From the NCBI GenBank assembly GCA_964244585.1, contig CAXTJM010000003.1, positions 171,470 through 235,469 on the forward strand: a DNA stretch of 64,000 nt, given 5' to 3'. Below are positions 9,501 through 17,567 of the stretch, piece after piece. This DNA is from LMUY01 sp964244585. Lineage in GTDB: Bacteria > Pseudomonadota > Alphaproteobacteria > Acetobacterales > Acetobacteraceae. The stretch's first letter is position 1; each line of letters starts with the position of its first letter. The notes beneath the pieces are model-generated. The model was not told the DNA's origin. It saw only the letters and a list, made by a program, of their open reading frames with translations, and did not search any database. Made by a program: the position numbers and the translations under genes.

Positions 9501-9967
9501 CCGTCCGCGTCCTCCATGAGCTGAAAGTGCGGGGCGAGCGCCGCCTCCAGCGGGAAGCGGCGGAGCAGGGATTGGCAGAAGGCATGGATGGTGCTGATCC
9601 GCATGCCGCCGGGCAGGTCCAGCACGCGGGCGAACAGCGCCCGGGCGCGGTCGACCACCTCGGCGCCGGGCGTGATGCCGCGGATCTTCAACTCGGCCAT
9701 CAGGTCGTCCGCGGGCAGGGTGACCCAGACGCCCAGGATGCGTTGCAGCCGCAGCGCCATCTCCGCCGCCGCTGCCTTGGTGAAGGTCAGGCACAGGATG
9801 CGGGACGGCTCCGCTCCCTCCAGCATCAGGCGCAGCAGCCGGTCGATCAGCAGCTTGGTCTTACCGGACCCGGCCGAGGCGGCGACGAAGGCGGAGACCC
9901 GGGGGTCGGACGCCTCGCGTTGCAGGTTGGTCGCCCGGACGGACGCGGTCGGCGGGAACGCGTTCAC
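6509..9967 (-). CDS. addA: double-strand break repair helicase-nuclease AddA
   Basis: 1152-residue UvrD-family helicase subunit of the AddAB recombination machine. Walker A SAGSGKTKLLIDRLL lies near residue 30, Walker B is LLLDEVQDTAPEQW, a UvrD motif is VMTVHGAKGLQAPLV, and the C-terminal PD-(D/E)XK nuclease shows LADYKTNRDAP. It starts at GTG 9967, which overlaps the addB stop (GTGA); downstream it overlaps trxA (ATGA). AddAB resects DNA ends and loads RecA, replacing RecBCD in alphaproteobacteria. Confidence 0.95.
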   Translation of the reverse strand: MNAFPPTASVRATNLQREASDPRVSAFVAASAGSGKTKLLIDRLLRLMLEGAEPSRILCLTFTKAAAAEMALRLQRILGVWVTLPADDLMAELKIRGITPGAEVVDRARALFARVLDLPGGMRISTIHAFCQSLLRRFPLEAALAPHFQLMEDADGHAELQGAREDAMAAADPDALATIAGLVSDTGFGRLVSDLRPHAAALRPLLLLPGPARLRRLQRAAGVSGDDAALVQAGVTWPDDALRAAIAQLRAHGSASERDLADRMSGWLGLPPELRAEHWHEWLALLLTKDGAPRKAGGFCKSKWAKSDPSLAAACVAEAERAAAIEDDRRALKVAAVTDALLALAAPVLAGFERRKQRAGLLDYDDLITRTSNLLLDPGTAWVLFKLDGGLDHLLLDEVQDTAPEQWAIAGALTAEFFAAAAEEGARTVFAVGDRKQSIYSFQGADPAGFDVWRGRMRRDVTAAGGVFRDTVLDVSFRSTAAVLALVDTVFADPLAAAGVVMPGEVLRHEADRAGQAGRVELWPLVPLPPQEAPEPWAVADRNHGLVTAPQRLAEALARWIAAQIGRTPLPGRGRMVEAGDILILVRRRDDFARALVRRLKGLGVAVAGLDRLYLTDQPAVQDLLALCDTLLLPGDDLSLACVLTSPLGELSDDDLMALAIGREGSLWSTLRRRRDERVEWARAASFIEALLARVDYVTPHALLVEALGPLGSRARLLRRLGPEAAEPLDELLGAAMAHEAAHPPSLQGFVHWLRQSGAEVKRQAEEAGRSVRVMTVHGAKGLQAPLVILPDTTSLPPDSGGVAWDADGCPLWSPRSELRCAAVDRLRAAARQARMEEYNRLLYVALTRAEDRLLVCGWQTRHEVPEESWYQAVRRGMLGLAAEDHALAEVGETWEGAVLVHETAQHAPPRQTGAAKAAEHLPLPRWAGGPPDWLPHAVPVEPPRPVPLAPSRPTDAGLGPVPHAASPAAGDGGALERGSLIHHVLQHAPSLPPGEREAAVARYLDAAGAAPGLLPEIMAIIGHPGLAPLFGPHGRAEQPLSGLVDGAVVSGIVDRMAVLPDRVMLADYKTNRDAPACAEDTPVLYLRQMAAYRAVVQAIFPARAVECHLVWTRSAAAMALPDRLLDAHAPGQLDPARQSAHFLGRSAGDVA

Positions 9968-12897
9968 TCCCCCTCCTCCAGCGCAGCCCATTCCGCGACG
10001 CGGGCCAGTTGGGTGTAGTCGGAAAACCGCGGGGCCTGCCCGGGATGCGGCTGCGACAAATAGGGGTGGTTCGGATCGTCGAACGCCGCCACCAGCGCCG
10101 CCAGCCGATCGCGCGCCGTGTCCACCACCGTGCCGATCGCGTCGGAATCCTGCTTGAACAGGCTGGTGACCTCGCCGGGAACGAAGCCACCCGTGAGATG
10201 CCAGTAGGTCAGTTCGCAGGCGCGGCCCGCCAGCTCGGCGCCGAACGCGCCGTCGGCGGCCATGGCGGCCTCCAGCAGCAGTTGCGGCGCCAACCCGGCC
10301 TGCACCTCCCGGGCGGAGGGCGGCGTGCCGGTCTTGTAGTCCAGGATCGCGATGCCGCCATCGGCCCGCCGCTCCACCCGGTCGGCCCGGCCGCGAAGGG
10401 TGAATGGCAGCCCGGCCGGAACCGCCCAGTCGCCCTGCGTCTCGGACGCGACATGCACCAGCCGAGCGTCCGAGCGGCGGTCGCGCTCGGCCCCGGCCAG
10501 CCAGCCGGCGATCCGCCGCAACCGGGGACGCCACCACGCCGCCAGGGCCGGGCGCAGGGCCTGCCTGTCGAGGGCCGCATCCATCGACGCCACCAGCCGC
10601 GACTCCGCATCCGGGGGAAAGCCGATGCCCACGTCGCGCAAGAAGGCGTGGACGGCTTCATGCACGACGGAGCCGTAATCCGCGGCATCCGCCGGCTCCT
10701 CCAACAGGGGCAGCGCCTTCAGCCCCAGCACGCGGCGGGCATAGATGGCATACGGGTCCCGCAGCCAGGTCTCGATCTCCGTCACCCGCAGGATGCGCGG
10801 GCGAAACCGCAGCGCCGGGCGTGGAGCCGGCGGGGTGCGGCGGGGCGGCGCCTCGTCCGGCTGGTCCAGGGCGCGGGCCCACGCCGCGGCCGGGTGTTCC
10901 GGCAATGCCTGGCCGGCGCCGCGCAGCATGGCGTCCAGCCGCTGCAGCCAGCGCGCGGGCACGGCCGGCGCCCCGTCGCGGCGCAGCGGGCAGGAGAACA
11001 CGACCTCCGGCGCGGCACAGGCCGTCATGACCCAATCATGCGCCATCTGCCCGACCGCCTCCTCGGGCGAGGGCAGCCCGGCCGCTTCGCGCATCGGGCG
11101 GCTCATCCACGGCCCCGGGTCGGAGGCGGCGGGCCACACCCCCTCCGCCAGGCCGCCCAGCACCAGCAGGTCGGCGCGCTGCAGCCGGGCCTCCAGCAGG
11201 CCCCAGATGAACACGCGGGGATGCTCCACCCCGTCACGCCCCCGCAAGGCACGGCGGCTGCGCACCGCGGCCCCCGCCAGCGCGGCGTCCAGCAGGCCCG
11301 GCAGCGTCCCCGGCGGTTGCGGCGGCAGTACGGCCAAGGCAGGCAGCAACTCGCTCAGCAGCGCCGCGAGCGCCTGCCCGTCCTCGCCGGACCACAGCCG
11401 CCGCGTACCGGGCTCGTCCGGCGTGCCCGCCAGCGCCTCCGCCGCCGCGATCAGCGCGGCCAGGGCGTCGGCGGGCCTGGCCGCCTCGGCCGCAGCCAGC
11501 GCCAGCAAGGGCGCCAGGCAGGTCTCGACACGGTCCACGAAGGCGCCGACGACATCGGGACGGATCACCAGGCGCAACCCCGCCAAACCCGGCGGCGGGG
11601 CGGGACCGCGCAGGGCCTCGCGCTCCAGCCTTCGCGCACCGGCGCGGCACTCCGCCGGTGCCAGGCCCGCAGCGGCCAGCGGGTGCTTCAGCAGGGCCAG
11701 CAGCGGCACCGGCCGCAGCGCATCCGCCACGGCCTGGGCGAGCAGCCGCAGGAACACCGCGGGCGGCGTGGCCGTCAGCTTTTCGCCGGCGCTGTCGTCC
11801 GCGACGATGCCGAACCGGCCCAGCTCCACGGCCACGCGCGCGGCCAGGTCGCGGTCCGGCGTCACCAGCGCCGCGCGATGGTCCGGCATTTCCAAGGCGC
11901 CGCGCAGGACCAGTGCGATGGCCAGCGCCTCCTCCTGCTGGTCGGCCGGGGTCAGCCGGGACAGGCCGGTCGGCCGCTCGGGCAGGGTCTCCCGCCACAG
12001 GCCCAGCGCTGGCGCGGGCAGCAAGGCGCGGTGCAGCAGCGCCGTCCGTGCCGCGGGCGCCACGACCGCCGCCGGATGGGCCTGCACGTCCCCCCGCAGG
12101 GCCCCCAGCCCGTTGAGCAGGCGCCGCAGGCCGGATTGCGGATGGCTGTCCTCCAGCTTGGTCCAGAGCTCATCCGCCAGGTCCAAATCGAGGCCGGGCA
12201 GCACGACCTGTCCGCTTGGCAGACCAGCCACGACGCGCAGCAGCCGCGCCACGGCTGGGATGCCGCCGGTCGAGCCTGCGGCCAGCACCCGCGTGGTGGG
12301 CGGGGCCTGGGTCCACGCCGCGGCCTGGGCGTCCAGCAGCTTCACCTGGCGCGCCGCCGGGTTCATCAGCCCCATCTCGGCGAGGAAATCCGGCCAGGCG
12401 CGGGTCACGATGCGCAGGAAGTCCAGCGTGATGCCCCAGTGGGTGGCGTAATCCTCCGCCACCAGGCCGGGCAGCGTGGCAGCCAGGTCGACCTCCGCGC
12501 GCTCCGCCTCGTCCATCAGCGCGGCCAGTTCCACCGCCAAGGGCCAGGCGTGGTCCGCGGTGGCAGGCGCCCCGAACCGCCCGTCCAGCGCCATGACCAG
12601 CCGGGTTAGATGCGCCAGCCGCAGGGCGACCGGCACCGCGGGGCGCAGTGCCAGCGTGCCGGCAAGCGCCATCGGCGCCTCGTCCAGCGCGCCGATGGCG
12701 GAGATTCGCGGCAGCAGCAGCGGGCGGCCGTCGGTCTGCGCCAGGAAGGCCTCGGCCAGCGCGCGGGCGGCGCGGCGGGTGGGCAGCAGGATCAGCCCGT
12801 CTGCCACCGCCAGCGGGTCATCCCCGGCCTGCTGCAGCCAGTCCGCCGCCAGCGCATCCAGGAAGGCCTGGTGCGGGGCGATGGTGAACAGCCTCAC
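9964..12897 (-). CDS. addB: double-strand break repair nuclease subunit AddB
   Basis: 977-residue partner of AddA. The N-terminus VRLFTIAPHQAFLDALAADW followed by DGLILLPTRRAARAL is typical of alphaproteobacterial AddB, and the C-terminal RecB-like nuclease carries AILDYKTGTPPSAREV. It starts at GTG 12897, which overlaps the murU TGA (GTGA). It acts with AddA in DNA end processing. Very high Ala/Leu/Arg content matches its neighbours. Confidence 0.93.
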   Translation of the reverse strand: MRLFTIAPHQAFLDALAADWLQQAGDDPLAVADGLILLPTRRAARALAEAFLAQTDGRPLLLPRISAIGALDEAPMALAGTLALRPAVPVALRLAHLTRLVMALDGRFGAPATADHAWPLAVELAALMDEAERAEVDLAATLPGLVAEDYATHWGITLDFLRIVTRAWPDFLAEMGLMNPAARQVKLLDAQAAAWTQAPPTTRVLAAGSTGGIPAVARLLRVVAGLPSGQVVLPGLDLDLADELWTKLEDSHPQSGLRRLLNGLGALRGDVQAHPAAVVAPAARTALLHRALLPAPALGLWRETLPERPTGLSRLTPADQQEEALAIALVLRGALEMPDHRAALVTPDRDLAARVAVELGRFGIVADDSAGEKLTATPPAVFLRLLAQAVADALRPVPLLALLKHPLAAAGLAPAECRAGARRLEREALRGPAPPPGLAGLRLVIRPDVVGAFVDRVETCLAPLLALAAAEAARPADALAALIAAAEALAGTPDEPGTRRLWSGEDGQALAALLSELLPALAVLPPQPPGTLPGLLDAALAGAAVRSRRALRGRDGVEHPRVFIWGLLEARLQRADLLVLGGLAEGVWPAASDPGPWMSRPMREAAGLPSPEEAVGQMAHDWVMTACAAPEVVFSCPLRRDGAPAVPARWLQRLDAMLRGAGQALPEHPAAAWARALDQPDEAPPRRTPPAPRPALRFRPRILRVTEIETWLRDPYAIYARRVLGLKALPLLEEPADAADYGSVVHEAVHAFLRDVGIGFPPDAESRLVASMDAALDRQALRPALAAWWRPRLRRIAGWLAGAERDRRSDARLVHVASETQGDWAVPAGLPFTLRGRADRVERRADGGIAILDYKTGTPPSAREVQAGLAPQLLLEAAMAADGAFGAELAGRACELTYWHLTGGFVPGEVTSLFKQDSDAIGTVVDTARDRLAALVAAFDDPNHPYLSQPHPGQAPRFSDYTQLARVAEWAALEEGE

Positions 12898-13625
12898 CTG
12901 GTCTCGCCGGTCTCGTTCGCGTGCAGCGCCACCTCCGCATCGGACAGATCCTGCGGCCGCGACAGGTGGAACCACAGCCCGTCATGCACCACCGCGCGCA
13001 GCCGCCCGGCGGCGATGGCCCGGTCCCACACCGCGTTGACGCTGAACGGGGTTGGCGGCGCGGCGGCGAACAGCGACGGCGTGGCGAGCTGCAGGCCCGC
13101 ATAGAGATAGGGCGCGACCTCCCGCTCGCGCCGGCGGCGCACGCCGCCCCATGGGTCCACGGCAAAATCCCCCCGGCCCACCTCGCCATGCACCTGGAAG
13201 GTCCGATGCACGAGCAGCAGGGAATCCAACGCGGCCGCATCGAAGGTGGCTGCCAGCCGGCGCAGCATGGGGGACGGACCGTCGAGCCAGAAGCTGTCGC
13301 CGTTCACCACGTAGAACGGGGCATCCCGCAGCGTGCCCGCTGCCAGGGCGGCGGCGACGGCCCCGCCGGTGTCCAGCAGCGTGGCCTCCGGCTGCAGGAG
13401 GATCTCCGGCCCGGCGCTGCGGCGGTTCAGGTGGCGCTGCACCAGGTCGGCCTGCCAATGAGTGTTCACCACCACCCGGCCGACCCCCGCGGCATGGAGC
13501 CGGTCGAGCGCGTGGTCCAGCAGGGTGCGGCCGCCCAGCGGCAGCAGCGGCTTGGCGGTGCGTTCGGTCAGCGGGCGCATGCGGGTGCCGAGGCCCGCCG
13601 CCAGCACCATGGCCTGGTCGATCAT
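12894..13625 (-). CDS. murU: MurU-like nucleotidyltransferase
   Basis: 243-residue sugar-phosphate nucleotidyltransferase: AMVLAAGLGTRMRPLTERTAKPLLP, then VNTHW and VVNGDSFW. In alphaproteobacteria this position is MurU, N-acetylmuramate-1-phosphate uridylyltransferase of the peptidoglycan-recycling shunt. That assignment rests on family and context. The usual kinase partner AmgK, normally between tsaE and murU, is missing here. The gene overlaps tsaE (ATGA) and addB (GTGA). It could also be another sugar-1-phosphate nucleotidyltransferase. Confidence 0.75.
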   Translation of the reverse strand: MIDQAMVLAAGLGTRMRPLTERTAKPLLPLGGRTLLDHALDRLHAAGVGRVVVNTHWQADLVQRHLNRRSAGPEILLQPEATLLDTGGAVAAALAAGTLRDAPFYVVNGDSFWLDGPSPMLRRLAATFDAAALDSLLLVHRTFQVHGEVGRGDFAVDPWGGVRRRREREVAPYLYAGLQLATPSLFAAAPPTPFSVNAVWDRAIAAGRLRAVVHDGLWFHLSRPQDLSDAEVALHANETGETR

Positions 13626-14074
13626 CCCAGCCGGTCGGCCCAACCGGTCAGCACCGCCGAGCGCGCGCCCTCGCCCGCTTGCTCCAGCACGATGGACAGG
13701 GCTTCGCCCGGCCGCAGCACGCCGAGCCGGTCCGCCCATTCCACCACGACGATGCCCTGCCGCGCCTCGTCCCAGCCCAACTCCACCACGCCGCCCGGAC
13801 CGTCCAGCCGCCAGAGGTCGAAGTGGCAGATCGGCCCCGCGTCGGTGTCGTATTCCTGCACCAGCGTGTAGGACGGGCTCGGCACGTCCAGCGCAGGGTC
13901 GTGGGCCGCAGCCCGGATCAGGGCGCGGGCCAGGGCGGACTTGCCGGCGCCCAGCGGTCCGTCCAGCAGCACGGCGTCGCCCGGCCGCACCAGGGCCGCG
14001 ATGCGCTCACCCAGTGCCTCGGTCGCGCGGAGGTCGGGCAAGGACAGGCGCAGGGCCGTGGCGGTCGCGGACAT
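13622..14074 (-). CDS. tsaE: tRNA threonylcarbamoyladenosine biosynthesis ATPase TsaE
   Basis: 150-residue P-loop ATPase that works with TsaB/TsaD to form t6A37 in ANN-decoding tRNAs. Walker A is LDGPLGAGKSALARAL near residue 38, followed by PSPSYTLVQEYDTDAGPICHFDLWRL and the GWDE motif typical of YjeE/TsaE. It is the first gene of the reverse operon; the ferredoxin-NADP reductase starts divergently 80 bp away. Confidence 0.93.
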   Translation of the reverse strand: MSATATALRLSLPDLRATEALGERIAALVRPGDAVLLDGPLGAGKSALARALIRAAAHDPALDVPSPSYTLVQEYDTDAGPICHFDLWRLDGPGGVVELGWDEARQGIVVVEWADRLGVLRPGEALSIVLEQAGEGARSAVLTGWADRLG

Positions 14075-14154
14075 GCCGGCTATCTAGCCGGGCTCGCCGG
14101 GCCTTGCCAGCGCCCATCCTTGCGCGCCAGGAAAGCGGCGCTAGGTTCCCCGGC

Positions 14155-15168
14155 ATGGGTGAGATCATCGAGACGGACGTGGCGATCGTGGGGGCGGGGC
14201 CGGTGGGCCTGTTCGCCGCCTTCGAATGCGGGATGCTGAAGCTGCGCTCGACCTTGATCGACGCGTTGGACGAGGTGGGCGGCCAGTGCTCCGCCCTGTA
14301 TCCGGAGAAGCCGATCTACGACATCCCGGCCCACCCGGCGATCCCCGCCGGGCACCTGATCGCGCAATTGGAACAGCAGGTCGCACCCTTCGCCCCGCCC
14401 CGGCTGCTGGGCCGCCGGGTAGAGCGGCTGGAAGGTGCGTGCGGCGCCTTCACCCTGGCGACCGACCGCGGCGACACGGTGCGGGCGCGGGCGATCGTGC
14501 TCGCCGCGGGGGCCGGCGCGTTCGGCCCCAACCGGCCGCCGCTGGACGGGCTGGACGCCTTCGAGGCCGGCGGCGGCGTGCAGTACCTGGTACGCCGCCG
14601 CAGCGAGTTCGCCGGCAAGCGGGTGGTGATCGCCGGCGGCGGCGACAGCGCGGTGGATTGGGCGCTGTCGCTGAAGGACATCGCCGCCAAGGTCTATGTC
14701 GTGCACCGCCGCGCCAAGTTCCGCGCCGCGCCCGAGACCTCCGCGCAACTGGACGCCGCCGCCGCGAAGGGCGAGCTGGAACTCGTCATTCCCTACCAAC
14801 TGCACGGGCTGCACGGCGAGGCCGGGGTGCTGGCAGGGGTGGAGGTCGCCCATATCGACGGTTCGACCAAGATCCTCGCGGCGGACCGCCTGCTGCCGTT
14901 CTTCGGCCTGTCCATGGATCTCGGTCCGATCGCCGGGTGGGGGCTGGACCTGGAGCGCCACCACGTCCAAATCGATCCGGCGACCTGCCGGACCAGCCTG
15001 CCCGGCGTGTTCGCCATCGGCGACGTGGTGACCTACCCGGGCAAGCTGAAGCTGATCCTGCAGGGCTTCAGCGAGGCTGCCGTAGCGGCCCACGCCATCC
15101 ATCCCATCGTGCACCCCGACACGGCGCTGCATTTCGAGTATTCCACCAGCAAGGGCGTGCCTGCCTGA
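14155..15168 (+). CDS. ferredoxin-NADP reductase, thioredoxin-reductase-like type
   Basis: 337-residue flavoprotein. The FAD site is DVAIVGAGPVGLFAAFECGM, the NADPH site is VVIAGGGDSAVDWALSL, and the second FAD motif is LPGVFAIGDVVTYPGK. There is no CxxC redox pair, which separates it from thioredoxin reductase and matches the YumC-type reductase. The family transfers electrons between NADPH and ferredoxin/flavodoxin; FdxA (4672) is a possible partner by inference. The next gene, clpP, starts 62 bp downstream. Confidence 0.9.
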   Translation: MGEIIETDVAIVGAGPVGLFAAFECGMLKLRSTLIDALDEVGGQCSALYPEKPIYDIPAHPAIPAGHLIAQLEQQVAPFAPPRLLGRRVERLEGACGAFTLATDRGDTVRARAIVLAAGAGAFGPNRPPLDGLDAFEAGGGVQYLVRRRSEFAGKRVVIAGGGDSAVDWALSLKDIAAKVYVVHRRAKFRAAPETSAQLDAAAAKGELELVIPYQLHGLHGEAGVLAGVEVAHIDGSTKILAADRLLPFFGLSMDLGPIAGWGLDLERHHVQIDPATCRTSLPGVFAIGDVVTYPGKLKLILQGFSEAAVAAHAIHPIVHPDTALHFEYSTSKGVPA

Positions 15169-15230
15169 GCCCGGTGAAAACCATCCATATCCATCCCATG
15201 TTCGGGCCAAGCGGCCCCGCAGGAGACAGC

Positions 15231-15884
15231 ATGATCCGACTAGACGACGAGCCCGACGCCCCCGACCAGCCCGACGTGCCGGAGCCGATGGGGCCGGACA
15301 CCAAGGAGCCAGGCGACAACCGCACGCTCAGCTCGCCGATCAACGAGCTGGAAAGCCGCCTGTTCCGCCAGCGCAAGGTGCTGGTGTTCGGCGCCATCAA
15401 CGACAAGGTGGCGCGCGACGTGACCGGCCGGTTGCTGGCGCTGGCCAGCGAGGGCAGCGACCCGATCGACGTCTACATCAACTCGCCGGGCGGCCATGTC
15501 GAAAGCGGCGACACCATCCACGACATGATCCGCTTCGTCGATGCGGACGTGAAGGTCCGGGTGATCGGCACCGGCTGGGTGGCGAGCGCCGGCGCGCTGA
15601 TCTTCCTGGCCGGCCGCAAGGAGCATCGGCTCTGCCTGCCGAACACCCGCTTCCTGCTGCACCAGCCGATGGGCGGCGTGCGCGGCCCGGCGACCGACAT
15701 CGACATCGAGGCGCGCGAGATCATCAAGATGCGCGAGCGTATCAACCGCGTCATCGCGCGCGAGACCGGCCAGGAATATGAAAGGGTCGCCAAGGACACC
15801 GACCGCAACTACTGGATGAGCGCCGAGGAAGCCATCGCCTACGGCCTGGTCAGCCGGGTGGTGAACAGCGCCAAGGATTTCTGA
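15231..15884 (+). CDS. clpP: ATP-dependent Clp protease proteolytic subunit
   Basis: 217-residue ClpP serine peptidase. The catalytic Ser is in GTGWVASAGALIFLAG, the His in FLLHQPMGG, and the Asp in KDTDRNYWMSAEEA. The first 40 residues are an acidic Pro/Asp-rich head absent from E. coli ClpP. No clpX or tig is adjacent, so this is probably a second, ClpP2-like paralogue. AGGAG at 15221-15225 precedes the ATG; an in-frame ATG at 15198 is less well placed. Confidence 0.92.
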   Translation: MIRLDDEPDAPDQPDVPEPMGPDTKEPGDNRTLSSPINELESRLFRQRKVLVFGAINDKVARDVTGRLLALASEGSDPIDVYINSPGGHVESGDTIHDMIRFVDADVKVRVIGTGWVASAGALIFLAGRKEHRLCLPNTRFLLHQPMGGVRGPATDIDIEAREIIKMRERINRVIARETGQEYERVAKDTDRNYWMSAEEAIAYGLVSRVVNSAKDF

Positions 15885-15908
15885 CGCTTCCCACCGATCC
15901 CTGGAAAA

Positions 15909-15929
15909 CCCTCTCCCCTTGGGAGAGGG
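15909..15929. terminator. hairpin after clpP
   Basis: A perfect 9 bp inverted repeat CCCTCTCCC/GGGAGAGGG with a CTT loop, 24 bp after the clpP stop and just before the end of the convergent mini-lipoprotein gene. It shares its core with the hairpin at 6128-6162. Confidence 0.6.
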
Positions 15930-15939
15930 AGCGACAGCG

Positions 15940-16068
15940 CTACCGGGTATTAACCAGGCCGCCATAGGCCCGATAGACGCCGTTCATTCGGACCTGCGCC
16001 GTTCCCGGCTCGCCTGAGGACCCGTCGGCGCAACCGGCTAGCAACAACAGGAGGCAGAGCAGCTTCAT
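15940..16068 (-). CDS. 42-residue putative lipoprotein
   Basis: A very small gene whose ATG overlaps the SGNH hydrolase TGA (ATGA). The protein opens MKLLCLLLLLAGCADGS, a complete lipoprotein signal with lipobox LAGC, followed by only about 29 residues ending VYRAYGGLVNTR. It would be membrane-anchored, possibly an accessory or spacer lipoprotein for the upstream SGNH/AlgF-like pair. No function is recognised. Confidence 0.6.
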   Translation of the reverse strand: MKLLCLLLLLAGCADGSSGEPGTAQVRMNGVYRAYGGLVNTR

Positions 16069-16811
16069 TCGCCCATCAGCTTCCTGATCTCCGGTTCCAA
16101 CGCCATGGCATACAACGCGTAGCCGATCGGCGTGAGGTGGAGCAGATCGAACGACACCTCGTTGGACAACTGGCCGGACGCGTTGACCAGGGAGCGGCCG
16201 ACATCGAGGTAGAACACCGTCTGGTTGTCGGCGCAACGGGAGACCAGTTCGTTGGTACGGGCGTTGACGGCGCGCAAAGGCTCCCACGGCCCGGCGCCGC
16301 GGGGCAGGATGCCGACGATCAGCACCTTCGTGGCGGGTGACTTGCCGTGGATCAGCCGCACGATCTCGGCGATGCCCAGCGACAGATCCTCCGGCGTGCT
16401 GTGGCCCCATTGCGTGTTGTTGGTGCCGATCAGCAGCACGACGAGCTTGGGCCGCATCGTGCCCCATTCGCGTGGCAACCGCTCCAGCACGCCCTGGGTC
16501 ACGTCGCCGATCACGCCCAGCAGCACGGGAGAGCGTTGGCCGTAGAACTGGCTGAACATGCCAGGATCCCAGCCGGCGGTGATGGAGTCCCCGATGAACA
16601 CCAATTGCCGGGTGGGCAGTTGCAGGCTCGGCAGCCGGGCATCCAGGGTCGCGACCTGGTCGCGCCAGAGCTGCAGGTCGATCGGCGCGGCGACGGCCTC
16701 GGCCGGCATCGGAGTGCGCCGCGGCAAGGCGGGACAGTCGCCCGCGGCCCAGGCCGGGCCTGCACCCGACAGCAGGGCCGCCGCCAACAGGCCGGTGCGC
16801 ATCCGCCTCAT
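16065..16811 (-). CDS. exported SGNH/GDSL hydrolase
   Basis: 248 residues with a signal peptide (MRRMRTGLLAAALLSGAGPAWA). Block I is FIGDSITAGW, block III GTNNTQ, and the C-terminal catalytic pair lies in FDLLHLTPIGY. The fold hydrolyses or transfers acyl esters. It overlaps the AlgF-like gene (ATGA) and the mini-lipoprotein (ATGA). That context suggests acetyl transfer or removal on an exported polysaccharide, which is inference. ATG 16811 is chosen for the overlap; ATG 16802 is possible. Confidence 0.85.
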   Translation of the reverse strand: MRRMRTGLLAAALLSGAGPAWAAGDCPALPRRTPMPAEAVAAPIDLQLWRDQVATLDARLPSLQLPTRQLVFIGDSITAGWDPGMFSQFYGQRSPVLLGVIGDVTQGVLERLPREWGTMRPKLVVLLIGTNNTQWGHSTPEDLSLGIAEIVRLIHGKSPATKVLIVGILPRGAGPWEPLRAVNARTNELVSRCADNQTVFYLDVGRSLVNASGQLSNEVSFDLLHLTPIGYALYAMALEPEIRKLMGE

Positions 16812-17503
16812 CCGCGCGGCGGCGCGATCGTGTCGTGCGCGACGAAGGCCGTCAGCGGCCCGGCCGGATGCATCATCCACACGCTGTACAACCCTCCGGC
16901 TTCCAACTGGCCCAGCGGCAGCGGCGACGCCTTGCCGCCACCGCACGCCGCCGTCACCGTAGCCGCCACGGGGTTAATGGAGCGTGCCTGCACGCTGTCC
17001 GGCGGCAGATTGCCGAACACCGGCCGGCCCCCCTGCTCGGCAAGCGAGCCGGCCGCACAATCGCCGGTCGCGTTGTAGAAGGTGAGCCGGGCCTTGAGCT
17101 GGTTATACTCCGGCTTGTCGGTGACGATCGCGGCCGTCACGCCATCGCTCTTCGGGTGCAGGACGACGGTGATGAACGTGCCGGATTTCGGCTCGAACGT
17201 GGCGGTCGCGCTCTTGCCGCCTCCGGTCACCTGCATCGACACGGTCTTGCCGCCCGCGCTGCCCGCGACGAAGTAGGGCGAAATCCGGTCGGCGCCGTCC
17301 GCGCCCAGCTCCACCTTGCCGGCGAAATCCGTCTGGACGCTGGCAGCATCCGGCAGCGCGTTCGCCAGGCGGATATAGACGGTGCCCTCGGGCAGGCGCT
17401 GCGCGTACAGCGGTATCTGCGCGCGTGCGCCCACGGCAGAGGCCAGCAGGGCGAAGACGGCGAGCGAAAGACGTGGCAGGAAACGGGCTGGCATCACAGG
17501 CAT
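16808..17503 (-). CDS. AlgF-like periplasmic O-acetylation protein
   Basis: 231 residues with a signal peptide ending near GARAQ. The mature start IPLYAQRLPEGTVYIRLANA, and later RLTFYNATG, RSINPVAATV and LEAGGLYSVW, follow the pattern of AlgF, the periplasmic component of alginate O-acetylation in Pseudomonas. Identity is low, so the call is by pattern. It forms an operon with the SGNH hydrolase, but no MBOAT acyltransferase (AlgI) is present. The alternative is an unclassified exported beta-sandwich protein. Confidence 0.55.
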   Translation of the reverse strand: MPVMPARFLPRLSLAVFALLASAVGARAQIPLYAQRLPEGTVYIRLANALPDAASVQTDFAGKVELGADGADRISPYFVAGSAGGKTVSMQVTGGGKSATATFEPKSGTFITVVLHPKSDGVTAAIVTDKPEYNQLKARLTFYNATGDCAAGSLAEQGGRPVFGNLPPDSVQARSINPVAATVTAACGGGKASPLPLGQLEAGGLYSVWMMHPAGPLTAFVAHDTIAPPRG

Positions 17504-17567
17504 GGATCCGCCGGTTGTCGATGGGTGAAGCTTACCGAGGCCCCCTTGCGCAGGCAAATGGCGCCAG

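Noticed and set aside
6542..10018. Long forward open frame opposite addA
   Set aside because: Composition (Arg, His, Gln-rich) and lack of motifs mark it as an antisense shadow.
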